Of a stretch of DNA of 64,000 nt, positions 54,562-64,000 are shown in pieces. Positions within the stretch are counted from its first letter, which is position 1; each line of letters opens with the position of its first letter. The notes beneath the pieces were generated by a model. The model saw only the letters and a list, made by a program, of their open reading frames with translations. It did no database searches and was not told the origin of the DNA. Where the stretch lies: assembly GCA_039090855.1 (NCBI GenBank), contig CM076999.1, positions 115,877,072-115,941,071 on the forward strand. Direction: 5' to 3'. Source of the stretch: Macrothele yani. Taxonomy: Eukaryota > Arthropoda > Arachnida > Araneae > Macrothelidae. Position numbers and translations under genes: made by a program.

Positions 54562-55690
54562 TTTTTACGCCAGTGAAGTGGATTACTATTCTTGTGTTAA
54601 TTTTGCATGTTACCAGACTAACATGCTGATCACTTTTTATTGAGAAGAGATCTGCGCAGTGGGGATAGTCAGAAAATACATTAGTGCATCAGAATGAAGC
54701 AGGCCTCCTGCCACCACAAAACCAGGAATCCAGAATACATTCAATCCTCTATGATCATATTCTTGTGAAAGTATGTGATGGGCTACTGTGCCTTTTAACG
54801 GTCTTAGAGATTAGTGATGGAGGACCCTCTGCCACTCCACAGTTTCTGTAAAAACTGATATTTCAATAGATCATGAACAAAAAGTGTTACAGTCAGTGAA
54901 AAATAACCCCATATTGTGCACGATAGGTTTGCTTTTCATAACTTTAGCTGTATTTAAAAAATGAGATGTTATAACATTTACTTATCTGTGTTAGAACATC
55001 GCTGGTAACAATAATAAGTAAAATATTTTGTGCAAATAATCCTGTTCTTTTTGTTATAGTAACTACAGCTAGTCTTCTATGCCTTGTGTGGTTTTATTAT
55101 TTATATATACTGCATTAAAAAATTAAAACATTCTATTAAACATGTAGTGTGATTAAAGGTTCCTCAAGTCAGGTTGAGTCCAGGTAAGTGCTGCCTTGTT
55201 CTTCTGGGTTACAGTAGAATCAACAAGTTTTTGTTGTATAGGTAAGAAATTACAGATTCAGTGTTGCCCAATTGCTGAAGATGTCTCTGATAGACAGACA
55301 GAGAATCAACAGTGTTAGAATTAGATATAAATCTTCTACTGGCCCAGCAGACCACTAGAATTTGCAAAACACTGGTCCGTAAAAAAAAAAATACAAAAAT
55401 ATTTAGACATTTACAATATATGTAGAAAATAATGCATCATTTCAATGGAATTATCTCCAATATTTTTAAACCTATTATTAGTTTGCAGCCTGAAATGAAA
55501 TAAAAATTCATTTTTTAACTTGCAACAGTTAGATATGGCCATCTGGGCCAGTAAAATTAATAGTTCAGTGATCCGACGGAAGTTTTACTGGCCAATGGCA
55601 AGCCGAACGCTGATCAATGTCTTTCAGCTGCTTTTAATTCAACGAAGCTAAAAAAAGCCATACTAATTGATCTTAAAAGCCTTCTTAATG
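54562..55690. other. Intron 4 sequence without recognised genes
   Basis: No family signature. A-run at 55380-55391. The pairs CTACTGGCCCAG (55337) and TTTTACTGGCC (55585) might be element ends but could not be matched to a known family. Confidence 0.4.
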
Positions 55691-55699
55691 CACTTTCAG

Positions 55700-55975
55700 C
55701 TAACTGCATATCAACAGAACCTGCTGTTGAGCATCAGGTTGGGATGGATGTGGGTTTGTAATAGACTTGTCAGGAAGTTTGCTCAGTAAAACATCCAAAT
55801 AAGGTAAGGCACCATTGTTAGGGTGGTTGAGCAACGACCCCAACAACGAGAGGAATGGAGACAGTTTCTGCAGCCATACTAGTTGGTCTAAAAACCTCCA
55901 TAATGCCTTACAGCTACCTGCAGTGATTGGGTGTGATGAAAAGTCCTTCAGGAATCTTTTTTTTTTCTCACCTAA
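55700..55975 (-). pseudogene. Penelope-like element fragment
   Basis: On the - strand: WRFLDQLVWLQKLSPFLSLL, HPNNGALPYLDVLLSKLPD, then NPHPSQPDAQQQ, matching the + strand fragment at 52390-52560. Both ends are truncated. A SINE is inserted at its 5' side (55989-56196). Confidence 0.65.
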
Positions 55976-55988
55976 CCTATACAGCAAG

Positions 55989-56196
55989 ATTTTTTTTTTT
56001 ATTGGAGGTTTAACGACCACCGTGAGCAACTCAGTTGGCAATAAGCAGTCGCCCGTCCCTAATTTAGGGTCACTGGTTCCAGGGAAGGGAGAGAGTCAGT
56101 GCCATAAGACAAACACAAAACACATGCCTCACCGGGCTTCGAACCCGGACCCCTAATCAGAAGCAATCGCTTAGACCACTGCGCCACCGGGGCGGC
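55989..56196 (-). mobile_element. tRNA-derived SINE (family A)
   Basis: T-run tail (55990-55999), full body, head ending GCGCCACCGGGGCGGC. It has a 20-bp deletion next to the B-box side (CGGACCCCTAATCAG). Flanking duplication CAGCAAGA at about 55982 and 56195. Confidence 0.9.
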
Positions 56197-56615
56197 AGCA
56201 AGAATTTGTCATTGACTTGGTGCAACATGAGGATGACAGGGATGTGTAGTAAGGAGCCTTTAATCGAATGTTTTAAATAATTAATTTTAAAGCAAGTATA
56301 TACAAAGATAAACACTCCTAGGTATAGAAGATAAAGTGTAGTGATAACAATGTTGGTGGACTTTTTCTTGCCAGTCATAATTGTTAATTTCAGACAGTTC
56401 CAGTTCATTCAATCATTCCTATGTTCCAATTTAGTTCATGTAGAAACTTCGGATTACAGTTGTGGTCCCTCCTCCCCCCACACTGAAACTGCAACACTAT
56501 TTTATACGTATAAAAAAAAATAATAATAATGTGAATTCAGAATATTTTTTACTTTGACGTTTCACATGAAGTGTAAGCAAATATCATTTGTTTTTATACT
56601 TTTTCTTTTCTCCAG

Positions 56616-56675
56616 GTCACTCGGGAAAATCGTAATAATGTGGTGAACCGAATTGTGGAACTTTTAACAGCGTGA
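56616..56675 (+). CDS. NTPCR: NTPCR exon 5 (C-terminus and stop)
   Basis: Acceptor TTTTCTCCAG|GTC; stop TGA at 56673-56675. Encodes VTRENRNNVVNRIVELLTA (160-178). The T(K/R)ENRN motif is a conserved C-terminal signature of the family. The protein then ends about a dozen residues earlier than the human one. Too short to be seen without the other exons. Confidence 0.94.
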   Translation, partial: VTRENRNNVVNRIVELLTA

Positions 56676-56771
56676 CTGAAGTCATTAGATTTGTTTTTGT
56701 TGTAAAAAATACCATGTTAAATAATTGTTGCCTTCTGATTTTCAATAAAGTGTACAGCTCTTCCTGGTTTA
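56676..56771 (+). terminator. NTPCR: NTPCR 3' UTR with polyadenylation signal
   Basis: AATAAA at 56744-56749, 69 bases after the stop, followed by GTGTACAGCTCTTCCTGGTT, a GT-rich downstream element. A LINE begins just after at about 56772. Confidence 0.85.
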
Positions 56772-57960
56772 TGACTACTACTACTACTTCACACACATAT
56801 CCCTAAGCTGTTCTCTGAGATTCAGAGGTTAGCTCTGCAAAGAAATACAAACCACCAGATAAATTTTTAATTGATTATATTTCTTTACTGTTGCCATATC
56901 AGCTTCTCCATTTACAGCAATCTTGACACACAACTCAGATTTCACTGACAGCCAACACACTCATAATCTTTTTCTCGTGCAGACACTCCTGAATCTGGCT
57001 TTCCTTTCCTGCCACTTGGGCTAAAAAGATTTTCTTAGTAAGCATCTCATCACTCATTCTTTCAACATGACCAAAGCATATTAGTCTCCACCTTGCTAAC
57101 AATATTTTGCTTCACATCACACAACTGCAACACATCTTCATTCATCATACAATCAGAATGTGTCTTGCCACAAATTCCCCGTAAGTAACACATTTCTCCA
57201 GCACACAAATGACTTCTATGTTTCTTCTGTAGTACCCAGGTTTCACTGCCATACATCAGAGTAGGAACAATTACACTTTCATACACAGCCATGCAGGACT
57301 CTCTTGAGAACCCATCATTCCTGTGAAAACCTCTCAATGCAGCCATGACTTTCAATGAAGAATTCACTCGCCAACTAATTTCCCCATCCAATTTGCTCTG
57401 TCTGCCAAACATGCTTCCTAACTACACAAACTCATTCACCTGGTTAATCACTGTGCCATTTAGACTTATATTACATTCAGTAGTAACAGTTCCTCACTCA
57501 AAAACCATAACTTTGGTTTTTTCCCTTATTTATACTCTGTTTGAATTTCATACAAACTTCACACATCCGGGACAACATACTCTGCAACTCACTTTTGCTC
57601 TCTACCAACAGGACTGTGTCATCAGCACACAAGGAAATTACCAAGACATAAACCAGTACCATCTATTTTGGCATCACGCATGCAGCCATGGTGGCATTAC
57701 ACAACCACACCTGTCTACTGCCAGCATACATGGCTTTTACACTATTAAGTAGATTCCCAGTAACACCATATTTATTCAATACCTTCCACAGAAGTATCCT
57801 ATTTACTCGGCCATAAGCTTTCTCTAAATCTATGAAGGCAGCAAAAACTTTCTTACCAATGTCCATATATGTTTCAATAATCATTCGTAATGCAAAAATT
57901 TGGTTAGCGCAGCCTTTACCAGGCATAAACCACTCTTTCTCTGACGTAAGCAGAAAAATA
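56772..57960 (-). mobile_element. Non-LTR retrotransposon (LINE), 5'-truncated
   Basis: On the - strand: EWFMPGKGCANQIFALRMII, FAAFIDLEKAYGRVNRILLW (catalytic palm A block), KAMYAGSRQVWLCNATM, LLVESKSELQSMLSRMCEVC, GRQSKLDGEISWRVNSSLKV, VIVPTLMYGSETWVLQKKHR, LAQVAG and the tail QIQECLHEKKI. The 3' end has a (GTA)n tail at 56772-56790. Same family as 22102-23049. Numerous frame breaks and 5' truncated. It lies tail-to-tail with NTPCR, starting about 22 bp after its polyadenylation signal. Confidence 0.87.
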
Positions 57961-58129
57961 TTTTAACCTTTTCATTTGTAATTATATTGCCTTGTTAAAG
58001 ATTAAATGTCCACTTTCAATGGATGGATATAGTAGACTCCTCCAGTGGAATGCCACATTTTGTGACATGGTTCAATGAGTGCATAGGTATATATATACAT
58101 GCCAACCATTGAATTAGAAACCTTTATGT

Positions 58130-58720
58130 GCATCACCACAATGATCTAGGCAACCGTTTAAGACTGCTGCTTGTCAGTAGTGTTGATCACTATGGGAAAA
58201 GCATGATCTTTCAGAGTTCAATAAAGGGATTATTACAAATGTCCGTCTGGCTGGTGACTATTTTGAAAACAGCAGAGCTAATTGGTTTCTCAAAAGATGA
58301 GATATCAAAGGTCTTTCATCAGTGAATAGCCTAATGCTTGTACAAAGAAAAGTCTTCCTATGTGCAGTAATTTGCCAAAACATCCAATGAAGGCTGTTCC
58401 TGACCCATATCTCAGTGAACTATGCACAGGGAATTGTAAAGGATTGTTACTGGCAATCACATGCCTATATGGAAACCACTGATTTCAGTAAAAAACTGGA
58501 AAGCTCATCTACGGTGGTGTCAAGAGCACTGACTAGGCACTGAAAAAAGTCATGTCATTTCATGAATTGCAGTACTTCTTGTTTTGTACCAATAGTAGGC
58601 AGAGTGTTTGGCAGGAGCACCATTAAGCAATGGCAAGTCTTCCAAAAAATGCTGCATAAGTAATGTGGATGTTACTGGAGTTATTACGTAACTGTGATAA
58701 TGAATCATACTTTGAAGATT
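58130..58720 (+). pseudogene. Tc1-family transposase fragment
   Basis: KTAELIGFSKDEISKVF near 58270 is a clear Tc1 helix-turn-helix piece. Degraded RELSRIVTGNH and KNWKAHLRWCQEHWLGTEKS follow near 58420-58550, corresponding to the region up to the first catalytic Asp. The rest is lost. Confidence 0.6.
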
Positions 58721-59490
58721 TTTACATAAGATAAACTCATAAATTTGGATAATTCATTTCAATAATTTTTAGTTTCTTAGATAAGAGATTCCCATAGAAT
58801 GGAAGGAAGCCACACAGCTCTAGTTTATAAATCTATCTCTTATTCTACAACAAATTTGTCATTACAAAAACTACAATCTGTTGAGATGCCAGCACACACA
58901 ATTGAAAAAAAATTTGTAGACTATTATTTTTTAATGGAACTTATAAAACATTAACCACAAGGAAATTATCAATTTTACATTACAAGATATCACAGCAAAA
59001 ATACATTGGCTTGAAGTTGTGTGAATGATGTAGAACATTTCCCTTATACCTTCCACATATAGAACACTGATTTCTACAATGAAAACACAATTATTTATCT
59101 TAGTACTAAAAGAGATACTTTTTTTTAAAATTGGGGGGAAGAGGGGGTATCTACCAGAGAATATTGCCACAATTATTTCTCAACAGAGCAGGTGTATTGC
59201 CTTTTTTTCTATAAAAGTAACACTTAATGCAGAGATTTGAAGTTTGGCATAAACTCGTAGAAGCATTTCTGCGTGTGTGCAACTCAAAACTCTTTTTCTG
59301 AAATTCAAATAAGTTTTTAGGATATTTTTATAGGAACACTGAAACAAATGCTCCCAAAAGATAGGCAGTACATTCTGTAAAGTAAGTGAGTACTAACTGG
59401 GCTTTTTGTAAGGTGATCTTTTTCATTGTGGAGTGTTACTGGGCAGAATTTTTAGAGGAAAGGGAATTTATTGGCTGCAGTAGGTAGGCC
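58721..59490. other. Downstream sequence without recognised genes
   Basis: No supported feature. Confidence 0.4.
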
Positions 59491-59492
59491 CA

Positions 59493-59698
59493 GTAAGATG
59501 ACATGGGAAACCTGTATAATTAACTGTAGTGTAGGCCTACTCAGAAGCATTTTCTGAATCTGATGTGTTCTGAGTTACATAGCAAGCAGGGGCATTAAGA
59601 TGACATGGGAAACCTGTATAATTAACTGTAGTGTAGGCCTACTCAGAAGCATTTTCTGAATCTGATGTGTTCTGAGTTACATAGCAAGCAGGGGCATT
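59493..59698. repeat. Near-identical 102-bp tandem duplication
   Basis: TAAGATGACATGGGAAACCT begins at 59494 and 59596, and the units run through CAAGCAGGGGCATT. They appear identical over their full length, so the duplication is recent. Confidence 0.9.
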
Positions 59699-59894
59699 CA
59701 CTCACCACTAGACTAAAAACATTGAAGGGGCTCAACACAGGGTTTAATTATTTTTTTTTTCACTACTTTATACTCTTCCGTAATGAAAAAAAAACCCTAC
59801 AGAATTGCAAGTTGTTCCTTCTAACAGGGTTTTATCTTTAAAAACACATTTGAAATCACTTACAACGAATAAAACCGAGAGAACATCAGTTTTC

Positions 59895-60100
59895 CCACAG
59901 CAGAAAGTTCCTGATCAGTCTGCGATGGTGCCACAAAATAATCTCCAGGTGGTCCCTGGGCAAGATAACTACTAGATGTGAAAAACTCTTAAGCTCCATA
60001 GCAGAAAGTTCCTGATCAGTCTGGAACAGATATCATGGTGACAGAAAACAATCTGAAGGTGGTCACTGGGCAAGATAACTACTAGATGTGAAAAATAATA
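59895..60100. repeat. Tandem duplication, about 105-120-bp unit
   Basis: AGCAGAAAGTTCCTGATCAG occurs near 59899 and 60000, each followed by GGGCAAGATAACTACTAGAT. The second unit has an insertion of about 15 bp. Confidence 0.8.
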
Positions 60101-60289
60101 AAAATTTGCACACATAGCAAATAATGAAAAGAGAGAAAATAACTGACCATCTTATATTTCTTTGACCTAAAAACAAATGTCTAACCTAGGTACTACAGCA
60201 ACTGCATTGATAACTAGAATCAAGAACTCTTTGAACCTCGAATTTGTCTACAATTCTTAAGGTGAAACACACAGATTTATGGTATAACG

Positions 60290-60810
60290 TGATATTTAAC
60301 AGCATCCATAGCAAAAAAATAGGACAGGAGAAATTTTTGCTTCGTCCTACTTTTGTCTCTTAAAAATTTTCTCCATTTTCTATCTCAAATGCATACATTT
60401 AGGTAACTATATGATGATTAAACAATTGCACAGTGCAGGGAAAACACATGGGGGTCAAGGAATTACTAAGAGAAATTTTTGCTCTGTCCAACTTTCTTTT
60501 CAGAAAATGTTCCCCCATTTTCAAACTTATATACAAACATTTATCAAACAAAATGATATTTAATGACCACTCAGGAGCAGAGAGAACATTGCGAGAAAAA
60601 GAATTTTATTATTGGGCCCAGTCTTTCATTTTTGGAAAATTGCTGACTCCATTTCCAAACTGAAATATAAACATTTATGCAATAAAATGATATTTAACAA
60701 CAATACTGGGCAATTTTCTCTTGGAACATCGTGAGAAAAAAAATGACGATAATGCGAAAAATCTTCATTCCGTCTAACTTCCATTTTCGGAAATTTTGAA
60801 AAACAGAAAA
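60290..60810. repeat. Degenerate tandem repeats, about 150-bp unit
   Basis: AGAAATTTTTGCTTCGTCC / AGAAATTTTTGCTCTGTCC, then AAATTTTCTCCATTTTC / AAATGTTCCCCCATTTTC and AACATTTAT recur about four times with strong divergence. Confidence 0.6.
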
Positions 60811-62310
60811 CTTGCATCCATCATCAGGTGTCTGCAATAGGATTCTGGGGATATCATTTTTGTCTGCAGGACCAAAATAAATCTGTGACATGTATCGCCT
60901 GTCGTCACAATTCTGCTACGGGGATCAGTTTTAGTATTAATTTTAACACAGCATTAATATGACTTATGTTTCCAAAAAACGGTTTTTTGAAAACATTTAA
61001 GCCATACTAATGCTGTCAGTGGTTTTTTGAGAATATGGAGATGGCCCCCAACTGCAGTGAGAAGTATTGATCAGTGCTGTAGTGGGCTTGCTGTTCTTCT
61101 GCGTAGGATTTTCATTTGCTGCCTTTGTTAGGGTGCGCAATAATATTCTGTATGCAAACATGGAAGCCAAACTTTTAGTTTTATAGCCTCCATAATTTAA
61201 ACAAGAGACAGAGTGAATCCTGTGTATTATCGGCATGCTGGTAGGTGTTCTCATTTACTAGGGTGGCAATGTCACAGAGTACCGGATTCAAAGATGATAA
61301 AGCTTTGCTGCGGTGAAGAGTATTAAGCCTCCAGTGAAGTTTAAGGCAAATAAGCATGATGGAGAGAAACCCAATGTTGGGCAAGTAAACTGGTCTTGAA
61401 ACACCAAGTTCAATGTTCAAGACCCAAAATCTCTGAGTGTCCAATTGATCTCCATGTCTACCAGGTGCACAGTGTTGCCAAGTACTGAAAGATCTTATGG
61501 CTAAAAAAGTAAAAAATATATATGAACTGCAATACACAGCTGACAATCCACAAGACAGGTCTTTAAGCAAGAGACTGTTCTTTATGCACCCTTTAATAGT
61601 GTATAATGGTCAAATCTAAATTTGCCTTCTTTATTTTCTGATGATTGATTTAAAATAATGACAAACTTACAGAAGATGTATATATTTATTACCAAGGCCT
61701 AGAAGTTGATGGCATTTGCATTTTTTGTCTCTCTTTTCAGAGTATTGCGCGAGGGTTTTTTTATTTTTATTTTTTTTAGAGTTTTTAGGACGATTTTTGA
61801 GGTTTTGGGGCGTCTCGCATATAATTTTGCAGTGTTGCACAAAATTGCGAGACAGCAGACCTTGGGATATGGCCCATTTTAACACCTTGATCCCAAGAAT
61901 CGGGGAAAAATAAGTTTTCCTCTAAATTTAATCAGCTGAATGCTGTACATGTCACAACACTCAGTCTAGCTTTGTCAAGAACTCTCACTTCATCTCATCA
62001 CAGCACAGGCATATTGTACGATCTTGGGAGATTCCGCCAGCCCGAGCCGGCGAGCAAGGAGCTGATTGGCTGTTGTCAAGGACAACTCTGCTGCACATGC
62101 TTCCACTACCATTCAACTGTAAACTGTGTTATAGTGAGGACAAAAACAGGGTTCTATTAATATGAGTAGCGTTCGAGGGTGTTTTTCATAATGTACATGA
62201 GCGAAGGAATTTTGACAGTACATGTAATGAATGTTATCACAGTAACACATACAGCAACATATCTTTCCAAAATGCTTTATTGGACAAGACTGTCATACAT
62301 GGATGCAATG
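60811..62310. other. Downstream region with an unclassified - strand frame
   Basis: The 129-codon frame at 61181-61570 and the overlapping 85-codon frame at 60997-61254 (both -) show no motif I recognise, so they may be chance or the tail of an unknown gene or element. Nothing else is supported. Confidence 0.35.
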
Positions 62311-62317
62311 AATATTG

Positions 62318-62800
62318 AGTGTGCACCTGCATTTTGCTAATGAGGAAACTAATGATCATTTTAATTCCAGTTGTCATAATGGCCTTATTTCCCTACCAGA
62401 ACTACAGATAAATACTGGGCTGAGGGACTTACTTCTGAACAGTCCTGATTTTGTCCAACACTTCTGGAAATACAATAATGCAATGCTACTTACTTCCCTC
62501 TTGGCCACAAAAATTGAGATTCCAGGCAATTGTCTGTACCGCTTTAAAATTCAGGGGAGATTCACCACCACTTACTGGTCAAAATTGTACTTTATAGATT
62601 CCTCTGCAGCTATCATACTAACATATGTATTGTTCGTAATGAAAATAAAGAATCAAAGTGATCGATATTGAAAGCCCTGGCAGATATTCCGGCTAACAAT
62701 CCCTATGCCCAAGCATACAAGCCTGCAGCTGAAGCAACTGAACATGAAGTAGCAGGACACAACCTGGACCTGCATTTTCTTGATAATATATATTTAAATA
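62318..62800 (+). pseudogene. Helitron Rep/helicase-protein fragment
   Basis: The frame from 62318 reads SSCHNGLISLPELQ, LRDLLLNSPDFVQHFWKYNN, AMLLTSLLATKIEI and LYRFKIQGRFTTTYWSKLY. This parallels the CCxxGKVxLPxL...LLxG...FxxNIRxYNxxxAFTSxGA...YxFRIxGxxYHxxGSLxP block upstream of the Rep domain in Helitron-encoded proteins. After a stop near 62665, DIPANNPYAQAYKPAAEATE resembles the NPYxxxFK segment that follows. No Rep HUH or helicase motifs remain, so it is a short relic. Confidence 0.7.
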
Positions 62801-63670
62801 TTCTCTAAGTTCCCTCAACAGAATACATAAAACATGAAATAATGGCACAATTTTATTACTGCTTTCTTGAAAACTGAAAAATACTAGATTGGAGATTTTG
62901 CTGCACCAAGCTACTAATTTTTTTTATATTTTCGGATTATTTTTAAAAGTGCTGCATTTTCTGTCATTTTTTAATAAAAAATTTAATTTTCGTAAGGATT
63001 ATGCTTTCAAATTGCAACATTCAAAACCAGGATTGCCAAGTGACCAAAGCAAAAAATCCTTCAAAATTAGCTCATTCTAGCAACCCTGTTTAGTGCTATC
63101 CAGTTTTGGAGAAAGAGACCCCAAGGAACTGTGGGAGAAGGGTAACAGCAAACAAAAGAATTCAAATTCAGAGCTTCTTATCTTGTACTGTTTCTAACAT
63201 TCCAAACCCTTTATGTACCACCTGGCAGGTATTTACTTGCTTTTTTTTTTTTCTTCTGAAATTTTACAGTACCTTTTATAAAGAAAAGACAAAATTCTAG
63301 TTTATGAGTTGTCTAAAATTGAAGTTACTTAATTTATAATTTAAAAAAGAACATAATACAAACTGTTTTAGGAGGATTTTTCCTTTAAATTTTAAAGGGC
63401 ATTTTTTAGGAATTTTTTGGTCATCAACATCCAGGAGCACACATTGAACACAACAATAGGGTACACATTGCATCATGGAGGCCTGATTCTGAAAGTTTTG
63501 GAAGAGAAATTTCAAAGCAAGAGAGGAAGAGAACAGCCAAGGAATAGTTTTGTGGCAGTTACTCCAAGACACTAATACTACAACATACTATAACTTGAAG
63601 AGAATGGTGGAGAATAGAGAGGAATGGAGAGACAGAGTACATCTGCTGAACAACCAGTCCTTGGACTGAG
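62801..63670. other. Downstream sequence without recognised genes
   Basis: T-run at 63242-63253. No supported feature. Confidence 0.4.
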
Positions 63671-63686
63671 TAACCAAGAAGAAGAT

Positions 63687-63889
63687 TTTTTTTTTTTTTC
63701 GATTGGAGGTTTAACGCCCACCGTGAGCAACTCAATGGGTTATAAGCAGTCACCCGTCACTAATTTAGGGTCACTGGTTCCAGGGAAGGGAGAGAACCAG
63801 TGCCGTAAGACAAACACAACATCCATGCCTCACCGGGATTCGAACCCGGACCTCTTGCGGACGAATAGTCATAAGCCCACCGGGGCAGC
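63687..63889 (-). mobile_element. tRNA-derived SINE (family A), A box deleted
   Basis: T-run tail (63687-63699), body intact, B box present (GGGATTCGAACCC complement). About 20 bases around the A box are missing (GTCATAAGCCCACCGGGGC). Flanking AAGAAGA / AGAAGAA near 63680 and 63891. Confidence 0.87.
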
Positions 63890-64000
63890 CAGAAGAACAT
63901 CCAGGCTCTGTTTATTATTATTGTAATAATGTGTAAGTTGAAAAAGAATAGGTAGCATTATGCAGAGGTACTGACCTGTAGAAATTTTATGGAATTCTTA

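Larger units (their letters stand above)
10161..56675 (+). other. NTPCR: NTPCR gene: cancer-related nucleoside-triphosphatase (THEP1 family)
   Basis: Five exons join without a frame break into 178 residues starting MAKHIMLTGPPG and ending RIVELLTA. Family knowledge: NTPCR/THEP1 proteins are small P-loop NTPases that slowly hydrolyse nucleoside 5'-triphosphates to the diphosphates; the human protein is 190 residues. Seen here: Walker A GPPGVGKTT (9-17), GFYTEEVR (35-42), GFDVVT (49-54), RGPL (59-62), FEQLALP (85-91), Walker B-type ILVIDEIGKME (100-110) and the C-terminal VTRENRN (160-166). All are diagnostic of this family, in the expected order. No signal peptide or membrane segment is visible, so a soluble protein is likely. 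The introns are about 11.6, 8.6, 18.6 and 7.2 kb, almost all transposon-derived. No premature stop or broken splice site was seen, so the gene looks functional. Any 5' non-coding exon could not be identified. Confidence 0.95.

Overview
The window is nuclear DNA of an animal with a large, AT-rich, transposon-filled genome, most likely an invertebrate. The evidence is one spliced gene with long introns and GT/AG borders, tRNA-derived SINEs with pol III A and B boxes, and dense Tc1/mariner, hAT, pogo-like, non-LTR, Penelope-like and Helitron remnants. An arthropod would fit, but nothing in the sequence fixes the clade. There is no sign of bacterial gene organisation, rRNA, a functional tRNA gene or CRISPR.

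One host gene can be assembled with confidence: NTPCR, the cancer-related nucleoside-triphosphatase of the THEP1 family. It lies on the + strand as five coding exons: 10161-10194, 21763-21925, 30527-30617, 49182-49370 and 56616-56675. The exons join in frame to 178 residues, with intron phases 1, 2, 0 and 0, canonical GT-AG borders, a Walker A motif split across intron 1 and a Walker B motif in exon 4. An AATAAA signal lies 69 bases after the stop codon. The coding sequence is about 0.54 kb but occupies 46.5 kb.

Layout. Positions 1-10160, upstream, hold a Tc1 relic, a 143-bp satellite, a second Tc1 relic, two copies each of two non-autonomous elements, and a cluster of tRNA-SINEs, one inserted into another. 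Intron 1 (10195-21762) holds an uninterrupted 638-residue hAT transposase on the - strand, Tc1 and mariner relics, and a 614-bp hAT-type MITE with a perfect 8-bp target duplication. Intron 2 (21926-30526) holds a palindromic mariner-like element interrupted by a LINE, a mariner whose end is tandemly repeated, a second SINE family, a Tc1 relic with a repeated tail, and a mariner ending about 60 bp before exon 3. Intron 3 (30618-49181) holds a mariner, a mariner carrying a 12-copy 140-bp internal array, a foldback with tRNA-like arms, a 75-bp satellite, and two further mariner-like elements with long inverted repeats. Intron 4 (49371-56615) holds a Tc1 relic, a pogo-like MITE directly abutting a mariner, another mariner and two Penelope-like fragments. 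Downstream (56676-64000) are a LINE, a Tc1 relic, short tandem duplications, a Helitron fragment and a SINE.

The most unusual pattern is that four separate Tc1/mariner copies (23984-25973, about 26790-28745, 29195-30467, 32255-35062) each carry tandem amplification of a segment of themselves. I found no convincing new multi-gene system. The best candidates for follow-up are these amplified transposons and the intact hAT open reading frame.
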